From contig NC_088102.1 of assembly GCF_036370855.1 (NCBI RefSeq), positions 24,161,001 through 24,225,000 on the forward strand: a DNA stretch of 64,000 nucleotides, written 5' to 3'. The translations under genes were made by a program, and so were the position numbers. The stretch comes from Dromaius novaehollandiae (lineage: Eukaryota; Chordata; Aves; Casuariiformes; Dromaiidae). A model generated the notes under the pieces. That model did not search any database, was not told where the DNA came from, and saw only the letters and a list, made by a program, of their open reading frames with translations. Within the stretch, counting starts at the first letter, position 1. The number at the start of each line of letters is the position of its first letter. Of this stretch, positions 15,201 through 29,900 are shown piece by piece.

Positions 15201-18200
15201 CTCATAAATCAGTAAAACACAAAGCTGAGCTGAACAACATTTACATGACATGAATCACAAACTGCAAAACGCCCAATAAAATTTCACAACATACCTGTGG
15301 AACAAGTTTTGCAATGTGCAAATAACACAGATTCCCCATTACCAGGAAGAAAAAAAATCTCTCAACGTACACAATACAAATTCTACAGCGTACATGAAAA
15401 ACAAGTTCCACAAAATGTATGAGGGTTTGGAGAATAAATAGAATATCTTAATATTCACTTAAACCTGGAGTGACCCATTGTCTCATTTCGAATCAGTATT
15501 TGTTTTTTGAGGTCTTCTGTTGCCTCAGGGATTCATTTATGAAGGTGAAATAATGTGAGAGCTGGTCTTTTAAATGAACTGCCATATCTGTGACCTGAAA
15601 TGGCATCAAGAGGCTAGAGCTTGCTTTTTATTAGCCCTATAAATTGCTCCCTAGGGGATTCATGAAAGCTTCTGAAAAGCAGAAATGCAAATAGAAAGAA
15701 ATATAACCACTTGAAGCATAGATACAGATACTCTGCTATGTACATGTGCAACATACACAGTGCAGACTTGTGGCTGAACTCTGTGGTAGCCAAAAGAATG
15801 AGCTCTGCAACAGGAGGAAAGTCAAAATTCGCCATATACATACAAAATAAATGATGCAATGAGCACCACATACAGGCTTGGGCTTACCCCACATGATTTT
15901 ATGCACCTAAATGAGATGTGTCAATTAGGGTCATATTAGGTTTTGCTCCATTCATACTCAGTGAAGACTGTAGATAGCAAGGCTGCTGCACTACCTCCAG
16001 TTTTTCTCTTCTCTCCCAACCTGCATATCTGCCAAGCATTAAATACAGATATAGAAATAGAAATATCCACAATTATGTGATACTGACTGGAAAATAGAAG
16101 GGATACTCAGGGATGGGCACTGCTAATCTTAATGTATAAGCTAACTGCCATTGCCCTTGAGTTAGAAAGATGCATCTCCTCTTTGCTGGTTATTCCCTTT
16201 CTGTCATATTTCTTTTAAGTACCTGACCCTGCAGCTGGGAGGCATGTGAATATTCCTTGAGCCATAGGAGCCTCTGGACACAGAGGAGAAGTGTAATTAT
16301 GCCATCCTCATAATAGTAACAGCAAAGATGTTCAAAAACTTGACTTAAAAGGAGACCTGTATATTTGCTTTTAACTTGAGCAAGGAGTGATGGGAAAGAG
16401 GAGCGGTAAAGAGAAGGAAAGGCTGGAAATGGAGCAAGGAACAGAAAAGAAAATCATAGCAATAAAGGTGTGGAGAAAACAGAGAAAAACTAAGACACAG
16501 CACTCCCAGGCAATCCCTCAGGGAAAGTGTAAAGACAGGAAAGACTTGATCCCTGTTTAGGTAACAAGTAGACAGCGGAGAAATATCCAGTCTGCCTAAT
16601 GCTATGGGAAGAGGCATTTATATTTCTCCATTTCAAGCAGTTAATGCGTGCCAAATTACTGGGCCACATACCACGCAATGAGGGAATGCATAAGCCCATT
16701 TGGTATCCAGGCAAGTAGAACTGTACATCAGGCTATGTCAGCTCAGTACCCCAGTAATATTCTTACTGCTGATGTGCTGTTGTCACTGTTGGTGGCAACA
16801 GTGAAAATGATTTTTTGCCTACTGGAATTCCCCAGAAACGTGTGAGAAAATTAATTCTTCATTCTCTATACATACTACAGTTTCTCTTTGGAAGAGGATG
16901 AGAATTCATTAAAGAATGATAGGCTTTGTTTTTCTCTGATTTCTTTGAGGCCTGGTCTATCTGCATCCAACAGCCAATAGAAAATTGATACACATACATT
17001 ATCTTTTAGTGCTTTTTAATGGAGAAATAATTTGAACTAAAAGTGATGGTAATTGAATAGTCCTAACAAGCAATTAAGAGTCAGAATCTTGTGTCTTATT
17101 CCTGTCTAGTCTTTCAGTACTCCTGTGTGGCCTTAAAGGATATACTCCTGGCTATACTCCCTTATTCCACTCAACAAAGGAGACTCATAGTTTGAAGTAG
17201 GGCACCTACTTAAGTGTTTAGTTGGATTAAAGTCCTTCAGAGGATTTCCTCATCTCTGGAAAAAAACTGTTTAATTGTTTAAGCATTAGACCTGCAAGTC
17301 CTAGTCTTCCAAGAATTCAGCTCTGTATCCTGAGTTGGGCTAACTGAATCCTTTTATGATGGTTAGACCTAGAACTGTGCAGTTTATTGTCTTCTGAGTG
17401 TGAGAGAGAGGGTAAAAACAGGAGGATGTGAGTGCTGGCCAAGTAAAATGGGTTTTAGGAACTGAAAGAAACAGTGGAAAAGAAAGAACACTACTGCCAC
17501 AGTTTACAACTTTCTTAGGACAGAGCCATGGAAGAGATGTCTGCTTCGGCCTTCTCATTTGGTTTTGTCAGAACAAATTTCAAGATGGGAAAAATGAAAG
17601 CCAGGTGATGACACTAGATTTTTGGATGCTGCAGTTAACTATGAAGCCCTGACTGCATTATTGATAATGATACTGCTTTCCAAAAGTGCTGTGCCATGCT
17701 AGGTAAATCAAAAGGCCAACTTCAGAAAAGTGTCTGGAAGAAGAGTCAATGCTACAATAATCTGCACATGCCCATTTTTTCCCATAAGAATATGATGCTT
17801 GTTTAATGTGGTGATATTTATGTGACCCAAGACTTGAAAACCTAAGGCTTGAAAACTATCAAACATTCCCATAGTTGCCCTACATCTTTGATGCGTCTTT
17901 TGCTCTTACAGATTGCACAAAAGCTAGAATTACCTTCCTGCCAGCTTCCACCTATTCTGGATAATTTTAACCACTGCTTGGATTCTGCACAACCTAGTCC
18001 CTCAAGTGTCTTCATTTCAGAGTTTGCCAAAAGGCTTACTACAAATGATATTTCTTACAAATCTCACCTCGCTTTGTTCTGACTAAGCCCTCCTGAAATG
18101 CTCTGTTCCGCAGAGCATTCCTTCTGCTGTGGTCACATGCTGCTGTGTTTGCTATGCACTTTCTGAACTGTATAATACTCGCTCATGCCTCTGAGCTGAA

Positions 18201-20735
18201 TTTTTAAGGGAGGGTTTCAGTTCAGTCTTGTATTCTTTTCCTCAGTTGTGAATAAATTATGTTCCTCTATAAATGACAGAAAAGCTCATAACAATCTTGA
18301 GTAGAAGAGGAGATAATCCAAGGAAAAAGGTGAATAATATAGCACTTCTTTAAGTGTTGATATAAACTGAAATCATGGTATGAAGCAGGAAAATAAATCT
18401 TCTTGCAGTGTGTTTGAAGCACCTTTGTTTGCCACTGTGAGTAAGCACACTTGCTGGGACAGGTTAGACCTGGGATAACATGGGATTTTTCTAAGAACTG
18501 AAGGTTTGGCTGATATGCAGAAGGAGTACTTTTTAAGTTTAACCTACTATCCTCCTTCACCCGTACCACCACTTTCCCCTCCCCCTGCCTTTAAAATGCC
18601 TCCTAGCATTGTGTTAATGGAAATAATAGAACAAAGATTACAGAGGTCTAACATTTCAGCCAAGAAGAAACTCTGCCAACAATTTTTACCTGGAAAAAAA
18701 TGCTTTTCAAAAAGAAAAGATAAGGAATAGTCTTTGTTTTAATCCAGAATTGCACAAATTAATTGGCTACTCTGAAGCATAGTTATTTGGCATAGCATGC
18801 TGCTCTGGGAGCTGTTTCCAGGTACAGCATGGAGCAAATCAAGCCTTTTCTTGTTTCTGGGAGTTCCCTGTTCTTGCCATGGAATTGCATTGAGCAGTTA
18901 AAATGCTGCGGTCAGTGGCATAATTGGGTCCAGTCCCGGAAATGATAGGAATTAAGCCAGACTCTGAGGGAGAGAGAAAGGGCTCTGTAAACAGTTGTAA
19001 TTGGGTCTGACTTTGAAAAAATCATTAATGCTGCTGTGCCTTCTGAACTGTTAAAGGTACCCTCATCCCCTAAAACTCCCTCCAAATGTCTGCATTGTGT
19101 GCCTACTGTTAACCGCAGGGTAGATCTGCACCTAAATGGTCGACAGAGATCCCCTTCAATTCCATACTGAAGACACAGGTTAGACCCCTGCTTTTTTTTG
19201 CATGCTTTTTTATCCTCTGCCTCTGACAGGAGAGACAAGCATACTGCTAGGAGGCAGAAGTGTTAAAGATCTCTACTACCCTGTGGGGCAGCCCCCCCAT
19301 ACGTAAGAGGAGAACCATTGCAGCTCTGTACAGTCCCTCCCCACTCTTGTCAGCACTACTGCAGTTGTGTCTAACCCTGCTGACAACCTGGTTCCCTGAA
19401 CACCCCTTATTCTGACTGAATTTTCAGCAAATATCTGAACTGTTTGCCACAGAACCTAAAACACAGAGATAGCTGCAGAGAGAGGCGAGATACCAGAATG
19501 AAATCAGTCAGGTCGGATAACACCACTCTGTGTTATGAAAGCAGTAAGTGGGAGACAGGAAGAACAGCTGGATGGGTGCAAAAACAGCTAACAGTTGGAA
19601 AAAAGAATTGGAGCTTTGGTGTCTCTCTTGGTAAGATAGGAAAAAAACATTTTGTGCATATCCATATGCCTTAAAGAAATTCCCGGTGTATGAGTAAACA
19701 GGATGAGCAAGGCTCGTAGTTTTTCTCAGGAAGAACTCTTTGTTCAAGGCAGTGAAAAGCAGTGCTTTAGAGCAAGGCTTCTGCCACCCCCCAGTCTACA
19801 ACCAAGTTTGTGCAGCTGTAGGCAGGCTGGCCAACCTGCCTCTGTGTGTTTCATCAGTTCTAAAATAGGGAGCATTACAGCCAATATATTTTTGATGCAT
19901 TTTTATCTTTTTGGCCCAGTGGATGGCAGCTCTAACAATAAGGAATGACTTCGCAGAAATGTCTTTTTACATCTGTGCAAAATGACTGAGTCAGATGAAG
20001 TCCACAATGCAAGAAGGTGGCAGTGAAAAAAGAGGTTCGGAGAATGACTTGTGTGCCTGAAAGCTTGCCTACTAGTTGGCCTGATAAAATATATCTACTT
20101 TGTCTGCAGACTTTGTCCTGGATGGAAACAAAACAAGAGTCGTGATCTAAAAGCTAGTGTCAAGACAGAATGTTCTTCAAATGAAGAACATTGGCATAAC
20201 TGACGTGCAAGAACCAGAGTGTAAACCTGTCTGTGCCTACTTAGAACCCACACTGAAGGCATTCCAGGAAGGGGCTCTGCTGATGCAGTTTAACTGACAA
20301 AGTTGCCTTATATTTGGTGTGTGATACATCTAAGGATCTGGAAAGAGTTAGCTGGATGTTCTCCCTGTGGGTGTGTGCCTAGACAGGCAGCTGTATTTTT
20401 CAAAAGTCAAGATTATTACTCACTTTTCACACAATCTGTACTCATTAAAACTGACAGTGTTTTCTAACTAGTGAAGAATGGCAGAAATCTGTAGAGCTGG
20501 GGATTTACTGAAATCATGTAATACTTTTCAAACCAGTCCCATTCGTATTAAGGAGAAAAAACATGCTACAAAAGATGCAACCTCAGAACTGTTTTCTTTA
20601 AACCTCGACTTCAGTTCTAATCTCAAAGTTCAGGGATGGAGGTATCTAGGTTTCTACATAACTTTTTGGCCTCATCTTTGTGGCACCTGAATGCTTTATA
20701 GGTCTTGGGAGTCTTTATGGTACTGGTGAGGTAGA
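12271..20735. other. Intergenic DNA, no gene recognised
   Basis: Unique AT-rich sequence. A weak SINE-like block may lie near 17085-17170. Open frames up to about 108 codons look like chance frames. Confidence 0.7.
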
Positions 20736-20872
20736 AAAGTACTATTGTTCTCATTTTGTTTTAAGGAGGAAAAGAAAAAGTATGTGAATTGCCAAAGGGC
20801 ACACAAATATCTATGTGAGAGCCAGAAATCAAGTACAAGTTTTCAGTGTACCAGTCCAGCGCCTGAACCGGC
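20736..20872 (-). mobile_element. MIR-like SINE fragment
   Basis: TTCTCATTTTGTTTTAAGGA, then TTGCCAAAGGGCACACAAAT and GAGAGCCAGAAATCAAGTAC, match the reverse MIR core ('lower counts, TTGCCCAAGGTCACACA' block). Confidence 0.58.
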
Positions 20873-21282
20873 AGATCTTTTTCATTCATATTTATCTATC
20901 TATGCACCACACAAATAAGTAGAGAGGTCATGCAAGGATTTTATACTATATGTTTGCTCAAAGCATGGGTGATTTACGTAATTACTGTGACATTATTGGA
21001 GCATTCCTTGGACAAACACACACCAAACTCACTTCCTTGAAGACCATTTCAGTGCTCTAATACACATGGAGAAGTAGCTCTAACATCTTCCATCTTCTTG
21101 GCCCTGATTCAGGGTCAAGGAGATATTTCCAGCAGTTGCTTTTTTCAACAAATAACATTCTGAAGCCCCAGGCTGTGTGAACTGAATAAGTGCTCAGTGC
21201 ACACGCTTCTATAAGAAGCTTGCTTGCCTACTAAGCAATTCCCAGCAATGTCTTTGGCTGCTAGCTATTGTTATTTGTTTGT

Positions 21283-21440
21283 ACTGTAGCAATGCCTAGA
21301 GGCTCCAGTCATGGATCAGGGCCTCATTGTGCTAGGTATTGTAGAGACACACAACAAAAAGGTCTTTGTCATAATCTTAAGGCAAATCTGAGGTGGATTG
21401 GCAAAAAGAACTTTCCCAAAGACAAAGACCCAGGGCTTCT
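21283..21440 (-). mobile_element. Amniote MIR/L2-type tail fragment
   Basis: AGAGGCTCCAGTCATGGATC followed by AGGGCCTCATTGTGCTAGGT is a strong match to the tail block of the old amniote MIR-like family, in reverse. The part after 21360 is more decayed. Confidence 0.65.
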
Positions 21441-23599
21441 AAGCAGTTTGCTGTACTCCAGGCTTTGGGTTTATCCATGGTTTTCTCATCTATATTGCTT
21501 ATTCAACACAGATAATAAGTGAACACTGAAAACACAATGAAAAATTCAGAAAACTGGTTTTGTAACTTATATATTTCTTGCTGACTTTTTAAGTAAATAG
21601 TCAGTGAGTGATTGACAGAGGCATCCTGGAGACTCTCTTGCTGCTGGAGTTGCCCATCTTTGATTTGCTCCATCCCTCAGAGTGTTTTGTTGTAGCAGCT
21701 AACGCATATTCTAAGGCAGGAATGAAACTTCCTGAAAACAATCTTTTTCATGTGTCAGATGTGTTCTGTATTTCATTTGCCTCATACATACGTACGCCAT
21801 AGCTGGGGGTATCTGCATGACAACAGTATTTTTGCTCCTGGGTCATTCATCAACTGCTGGCACTTGAAGTCACATTCCTTTCTATATCACATCACATTTA
21901 GTTGCTGTGGATACGGTTGTGATGCCACAAACAGAGGATTAGGGCTTGCTGTAGCCCTTCCTCTCCCAGAACAAAAGGTTCTGTTCCTGAATGTTACATC
22001 TGCAGAACAGGCAAGTGGAGCAGTGACAGCCACTGCTGAGGAATGGTACAAAAGCTCTGTAAAATCCCTCACCCCGCACATGTAGCAGTGATGTGCGTAT
22101 CTCCTCAGAGGGCCCTGGATGAACAGAGTAAGGAAGTAAAATTGTGTCGAAACAAAGGAAGGGTAGGTACTTATGGAGATACATTAGGCCCCCCCCCATC
22201 TCTGCTCTGTTCTGCTAAGTGTTTACTAGGAGATACTCTAGCATTGTTTCAGCACTTTGGCTTTTTTTTTTCTGCAAGTCCTCTTTACCACTACTCCCAA
22301 ACTAAAAATGAGAATAATTTTCTCCAGATTTTGGAGATATTGTATCACAGGGCACAGAATAATCAAACCTACAATCACAGAAAACAGGTCTGGAAAGTCC
22401 CTTGCAGGGACTCGTTTTCCGCTAGAAAACATTGTGTAATGCAAAGGAAAAAAAGCTCTGAGAATGAAGTTTACATTTTTATGACCCTCAAAGTCAGCTC
22501 TGTAGGAAGCGATCCTATCTCAATATCCACATTCAGCTAAGTGAAAAATACTGTTTTGTTTCTGGCAAAATAACAACAATATTAAGAATCCTGTAAATTC
22601 TCGAAACAATTCAGCATTTGATACTGATAAATCTTAGCTATTTTCATTTATATGTTGATTAACTTAGTACCTTTATGCCTCATGTTTGAATGAATTTTGC
22701 TGGAATACTTTTATGCTTAAAACAAAAATGGAGCTAATAGAAGATTTGGGTTATTACACTGGTGATGGGCATATTTTATCATCTTTCTTTGCAATGGATT
22801 AAAAACTAGAGAGGACAAATATTTATCAGTTGGAATCAAGACTTTTTTTTTTTCCTTTTTGTTGTCTGAAATGCATTCCAGACTTCCAGAGAAGCCACAA
22901 TAAAGCTTTTATTTTCTATTTATATGCTCATACATTATTTTCATTCATGTATCCATAATCAGATAAACATTCCTCAAATTCACAGTATAATAACTTTTTT
23001 CTTCTATTGGGATAGTGACTCATAATTAAAGACATGCAGCTGAAAGATGGAAATGTGGAGCTGAAACTATACTGCTGCAGTGAGGGGAGAAAAGATGGAG
23101 AAAAGGGTTCAAAAAATGCTAAGGTCAGTCTACCTGATACGAATGGAGACTTCAGGAAGTTAGGTTACAGTTCTGGTGCATCCATAGACACCCTGTACCA
23201 ACCTTATAAGATAGGGACAGTGTTTTTTCCTTTGGCTTCAAAACGGGGTTAACTATGAACTTTTCCTATGTCAGAGGGTTTTGTGGGGAATAACATCTAT
23301 CAGTGACTGTGAAAAAATTCAGGTAATGTGATAATACTCACATGAGTATCAAGAGAGAGAAGAAACTTAATTAGCACCACACTAAATGTTGATATTCTAG
23401 ATAGAAAATGCAATAGTGTAGAGGTATTTAAGACAGCCAAAATTCAACTCTTTTCTGTTTACATAATGAGCTAACTCACAGTTAGCATTTGTTGTGAATT
23501 GCACAGTGTAAGAATTTCATTTAAAAATGCCTTTTTGTTGAGTCCTGGATGACTTGTCCAAAGTGTCTCAGATTTAACAAACTTGCAGAGAATTTGAAC

Positions 23600-23962
23600 C
23601 TGACCTGGATTCTGAACCTGGCCAGATGTAACACTGCCAGGCAGTGTCTGGCTCTGGCTGCCCACAGATTCCAGCGTCTGCAGCTCTTGGTCAGCAAGCC
23701 GCAGGAGCCTTTCCAGGGTCAGGCTGCGCGCTCCAGCCTTGCAGCCCAGCTGGACCTCGCCACCCTCCTGCAAGGGGTCTCGGGCTCCTGCTGCAGAGCC
23801 TGGACTTACAGCACCGCACTTTATGCAAAAGCCCTTCTAGCTCTGCAGTACAGAGCTGTCCCACCACTCAAACTCAGACTGCAGGCAAGGTCTCTCCTGT
23901 CCCGTGGCAGCATCCCTTGTCGTGGAGCCAGAGATCAGAACAAAAAAAAAAAAAAAAAAAAA
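23600..23962 (+). other. GC-rich islet ending in A21
   Basis: About 340 bp of GC-rich DNA, rich in CTGCAG-type words, sit in AT-rich surroundings and end exactly in a run of 21 A (23942-23962). That is the look of a retroposed transcript on the plus strand. Open frames cross it on both strands (up to about 145 codons plus) but I recognise no protein in any, and no clear flanking duplication is visible. Source unknown. Confidence 0.4.
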
Positions 23963-26900
23963 CCCTTTAGATTTGCTATTTCATAACTCTCTGCCTTAAT
24001 GCAAAAAATGTCCCTTTTGGGGACAAATTACTCCTCTGTTAATAAAAATGTGGTATTTGTTACAAACTGGTGGTGCTGTTGATATGTCAGAGATTATCAT
24101 TGTTTTTAAGGTGTCAGCAATAAGCACGGTCATACAAAAACAAAGTCTATTCTACTTGAAGCTGATCAAATGTAGCAAGCATGTATAACAGCATCTAAAA
24201 TATTCTAATAACGATTTTATAGATAACCTAGTTTGAAAATAGGCTTTACCCAAGCATTTTTAAGCAATTTTAAATCATCACAGTTTGGGTCATAGCAAAT
24301 GTATTATTTTGTTTTTAATTACTTGTCTTCAGGAATAGAATAGGCAATTTCCCTGAGTTCTTTGAAATCTTTCTATTCAGCTCTAAGATCTCATTTGTTC
24401 ATGTAGTAATTTTCCATGTCAAGTTTCAATTTTATTGGAAAGGAAAATTTCTATAACTTGGCTCGCCCAGTCCCTGTTGCATGCGGCACTGCAAAGGAAA
24501 AACGGGTGCTTTGACAAGCCAGATTTACTCTTGCAAACACAGTGCTGCCACTTTTATATAAAATGATATTCTGAAATAGATATGTGCTTGAGATATGTTG
24601 TAGGGTGTTAGGAAATTAAAGTTTTAGCCAAGCTGTAGGTGGATTCTTAAAATACCTTGTAGCACTTGTGGCCTATGTAGCATTTTGATGGGCAAGATCT
24701 GATTATAGTATAACAAATGAACTTTCAAAGAAAAAATATATTTGTTCTGAAACTGAAATTTAGATAATTTTTCACACGTTTCCCTTTCCTTATTCTTAAA
24801 AATGCCCTGTGCTACACGGAACTGCCTTTAAAATTGACCATAATAGGTCTGAAAGTCCTTGACTTGAGCTATGCAGAATATAGCCAGAAGACCTTGGGAC
24901 TGCTGACCCTAGTAGGATTTCCATGACTTCCAGCTTCCATCTCATAGTGCATCCCTGAAAAGGGTTTATAGGATATTCGACTTCAGAGCAACCAGTCCAT
25001 CTGGTTTATCCTGTCTGAGCTGATGGCACTGCTCAGGATGTCAATTTCATTCAGCAGCTGCAAGCTCCAGGAAGATGATTTTGGAGGCAGCATGGAAAAT
25101 GTGTTTCTCAAACAAATTGTTTTGAATCTTAAGCTTGTGAGAAACCTAAGAAAATATCAATTTCAGTGTGGTTCAGGCAAACATATGCGAAAAAACTGAA
25201 ATTTTCATTAATCCAAAGTCCTTCACTCTGGGTAGACCTTTGTGGGTTTTGCCTTCCTTGAGTAGTTATGTCTACATTAATGAATGTTCAGAGCTCAGGA
25301 GAAAGCTACTGAAAATCAAGTCATTGACTTACCTAGTCCTTACCATCCTCACTTGCAAACTTGGAACAGTTATATTTATCTGGCAGAGGATTTAACATCA
25401 CTAGTATGTGCAAGGAGTTTTGAGGGGTGTGTTTCAAAAAGTGTAATTAATGAGACATTGTAAGTAAAAGGGAAGTGAAGAAAAATTCATATTTATCGGG
25501 ACTGCATTTTAAACACACCTTGAAACATCTGCACTGATGAAATTAATTTCCTGGTTCAGTGAACTGAAGTATCCCCTTTACTTCACGTGTGATTGTTGTA
25601 GTGCAATGTGTTATCTTTAGATAGGAAGAAAATGCTAAAAGACATAAAACAAATTGCTCTTTGGGTAGAGAGCACAGAGATGGTCTTGTAGTACGTCCAC
25701 CAACGATTGTTCTCCAGTTGCTTTTGCTGCAATGCACCCTCAAAAATAACTATATGCCTTTCAGTAGCGAACTGCCATTTTGTACTTCGTTTCAGCTGGC
25801 ACTCTGAAAGGGGACAAGACTTGGCCCTCCAGCCCTCAGCTCACATCCCAGGGCAGTGCCGGCTGCCCCAGACAGCCCAGACGCTGCAGGCAGCCTCCAA
25901 GCCCCCGGGCAGTGCGTGCAGACAGGAGCACGCATGCTGAGCTGCGCACTGCAGGAAGACCACAGGGTGCTCCTAAGAGGACAAGGTCTGCCATGAACAA
26001 ACATATGTTGAAGGCTTAGGTTCTTATTTCCTGGGTTTCTGCAAAATTAAGAGACAAACAGATGAGCGGTCTTGGTGGCTTCACTCAGGTAGGAGTTTCA
26101 TATTCTGGCCCTACTTTTCACAGAGATATCTGCACATTTCCTAGAAGTCTGAAGATTTTTGGCTACTAGTTTAAATCAAATCCATAGTCTGAAACATTAG
26201 AGATTTCCCCATCCTGAGAAAAACCACAGGCTTCTCCAATTACAAATATTATTGAAATTCACAGTTAGAAGTTACAATAAAATATTTCCTGAAGATCACT
26301 ATTCCCAAAGACCAGTTTAAACTTGCGGTCATTATTTGGAGGGCAGGGAGGATAGGGCTTAACCAGTACCATTTCTGTGAACTATACATTGCCATCAGTG
26401 AAAGAAACATTATGCCCAACTTGGGCACACTCTTCAAATGTAAAATGAAGGATTTGGAATAACAAAGACATTTCTCAAATGGCTTTTTCATCTTCTCCAT
26501 CATTCAGTCCTGAAGTGTTCAAGATGCATTGTCATCTGTCAGACTAAACAGAGAAAGGAAAGCATTATTCAATTCTTGAAATATTTCAGTGCCCACACGT
26601 CTTCAGTTCTCATGACTTTTTTTTTGTTCAGCCATTTGTGTCAATGATATTATCTATTCACAGAAGTATGAGGCAATACTATAGAATGTTAAGTTCTATA
26701 GTGTCTTTCATTCCAAGTACTGCCCCAGACAAACACTTTCCCAAGTTAAATAACATAGCTACAGAATTAAAATATTGCAGAGCAAGAAAGAGGCAAAGGA
26801 AAAAGTATTTTCATTTGAAAGTAGAAAAATGATGGCAAATTCTGAAGGCTGAGTTACAGAGAAGCTATTCTGGGATGTAAAAGAGGAAGTCCTTGTAATC

Positions 26901-29900
26901 TCAGTTTCTGTATTTTGGAGATTTTATTAAGTGCAGGTTGCTCAAGTAGGATTTGGAAGAGGGACTTTTCAAGGCAAGAAAATCGGGATCAAGGTCATTG
27001 TGATTCTCAGATCCAACCTACTTTCATATGTTTTTTTCTGGTTGAATCAAAACTTGAAGGGATACTGTTTTCCAGACCAGTGTAACTTGATTTATCTCAT
27101 TAGTTTTACAATATTATGCTGTTTTTTTATGAGCAGGAGTTCTGGTAAATTAGGAAAATGAAAATATTAGGAATTTGTGAGTTTTTTTGTAATTATGAGT
27201 TGAAATTTTATGAGACAGCTTGTGAGATTTTTGGTGCTGTCAAGTGTGATCTTACACTTTACTCTGAGCTTAGCTTCCAGCACAAATACAAACTTTAGTT
27301 CAGGTCTGAAGCCTAACTTTAATCTAGGTCTGAATTCTACCTCATTAGTAACTTTCCCTCTCTTTTATCCCATCCCTACTGCATGCGTACAATATACAAA
27401 ATAATGTCTCAATAATCTGTTATTGACAGATCACAGACTTGATGGAAGTGTATATGAAAGTAAACAAAAAAGCAGAATACAGCATAATTACATCAAAGTG
27501 AAATCATTGACAAATGGATAATGAAAACAGTTACTAAGGTAATTTTTAAAAGTCTGCACTGTGCTACTGTAAATTTCACTAGTAAGTGACATAGTTTTTT
27601 GCTTTTCACTGAAAGTTTATGTGTAATCAAAGCGCTAGTCTCCTAACATGATCAGATAAATCACATCCAGTGATGTATGGAGGTAGATTTATCATCCTTA
27701 TGAGTGCCATCAGCTACACAATTTCTGTTTGACAACCGATGGTCATTAAAAAAATACCTCTATTATATACAAAATAGTATATGTTTAGCTTTGATACTAA
27801 CATGAAATTATACTGGGAAATATTCTGAAGCTTTGATGTCTAATGAAATAAAAATGTATTTTTATAATCATCTGGACATTATGAAGTAGCGCTGATGAGA
27901 TGAACAGGGTGGAAACTCTCTCCTCCTGTATTGGAATGTATTTTCAGTTTTACATTATGAGGTTAGAACTGTGAGTGAGGAGTATAAAAGTTATATGTAA
28001 AATAGAAGAGTTCCATTTGCAAGAAACAGACTATTCTTTAACAGATTTTTTTAAATTGAGGAGAAGGTGTAGATGGAATATATTTGTTTACATATAAACA
28101 TGAAATAAATCTTCACATATTCCCAGTATGTAGGCATTACATATCTTAACATTGATTTCCTGTAATTTAGGTTAACAAATACAGAATATCACTGCTTGCA
28201 ATGGTATTTAAAAGTTTTTAGTTATTGTTTGGTGTTTGAAGTTCTCCAATGCCACCATCAAGTATTTTTGAATTAACTGTCTTGCTTTTGGACTTCAGTC
28301 AAAGTAGAATTGCAAAAACTGTAGAAAAGTAACGACAGCAGCAGCTGGCATAAGTCTAAATGATAGTTTTAAAGAAATTTGATGTGAGAATGCCAGCTGG
28401 TCAGCAGATTGCATGACCTCACTTGAGCTGACTGCAAGAGAAAAATGCAACAGGAAGGTAAAACAAGCAAGTATTTCCTGCTGCTTTACCCTATAGTATT
28501 TGTCACAAGTACTGTTTTTGAAAGCCTTTCTGTGTTCTTTGTTCATCTCTGCAAATGTTCTTCAAAGAAAGGTTAGGGAGCTATAGAACTAAGCTTAATA
28601 CTGTTACTGAAATAGATGGTGAAATGACAGCAGACCAGAATCCAACATATGTGAAAGTCTGATAATTCCCCCTTGTACAAGGAAGAGAAACTACCATGGT
28701 AACTAATGACTCAAATTTGGCCCAGCTGGACAGCTGAAATCCTTAGGTGAATTAGTAATTTCCTAAGATATAAAATGAAAAGCTATTCCTCTGTGTTCTA
28801 ACACAAGTTGTGAATGTCCCAAGAAACTGGAAAAAACTGACAGTGCCCTGAATGTATAACCTCATTTATTTTACTCTTAGTATTCTCAAAAAAATCAAAA
28901 TCTGACACAGCTGCAACCATTCTCAAAACGTGAGCAAAATAATCTGGGCTGTACTCCTCAAGTGGAGAAATGCAAAGGGAGCCGTACAGCCTCCTCCATA
29001 TTATGCTGTATGGATACACAATGACAGCATTCTTTAGCTAAAAAAAGAAAATATCTTTACCTTAATACTTGTTTATCTGGCTCCTGTGGATCCAAGTCCT
29101 GCGGGTAGTTTGCTCTACTGCAATATCCATGTACAACCAGTGATACTTTTGCATTGAGCATCCAAACAACACCTGTAAAGGGCTAGATTATTTTCACTGC
29201 TTACCATATGACTCCTTAATTTTTTCAACCTTCTTCATTCCTGAGAGTTTTTCTTCTACAGAAAGTATTATTTTATTTAGTGATATATCAATGACAGTAT
29301 TTGATAAAATGGAAAGCTGGCTAGCTTAATATCTTCCCTCTAACAATGGCCAATTGTGGCTGCAAAACGAATTTCAGAATGGGGCAAGTATGTACTGATA
29401 TTTCTACATTATACTTTTCCAGCCTACAGAATGTTTCAAAGACTTTCTAAGGCAGAGGGTTCTCCATTACAAATGAAGTACCCATTACTTACTATGTGGG
29501 CACTTGTCTAATAGAACATAAATATATCCACATTAGCAAGTGCATGCAAACACAGTTGATTGTTGTCAGAGTTTCAATATTTATGTGGATAGTTCCCATT
29601 CCAGTGCCAAACTACATTGTTGGTCTACTCAGGCCATGGTAGTATACCACGCATCAGTGCATATGTCCTTAAAATTTTGACTAATTGTCTGCTAAATATA
29701 CCCTTGCCAGCTCCAAACATCCTGCCTGCATGCATCAGTCCTCAAAAATTGTGATCAGTTGAAAAACACACATGAATTCATTATAAAAGATAAAAAGAGT
29801 TAGAAGGGATATTTTCATTGTCTTCTGACTTTAAGTCCTTAGGGTTGATCTGGGACACATTTTTTCTTTTTTTCCCTGTAGCTTTGAAACAAAAATTGGT

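Noticed and set aside
20171-20190. Small hairpin TGTTCTTCA-AA-TGAAGAACA
   Set aside because: Nine-base arms of this kind are expected by chance in 64 kb; nothing around it suggests function.
22043-22540. 165-codon plus-strand open frame
   Set aside because: No recognisable domain, biased composition or splice-consistent partner; overlapped by other frames on both strands, as expected by chance.
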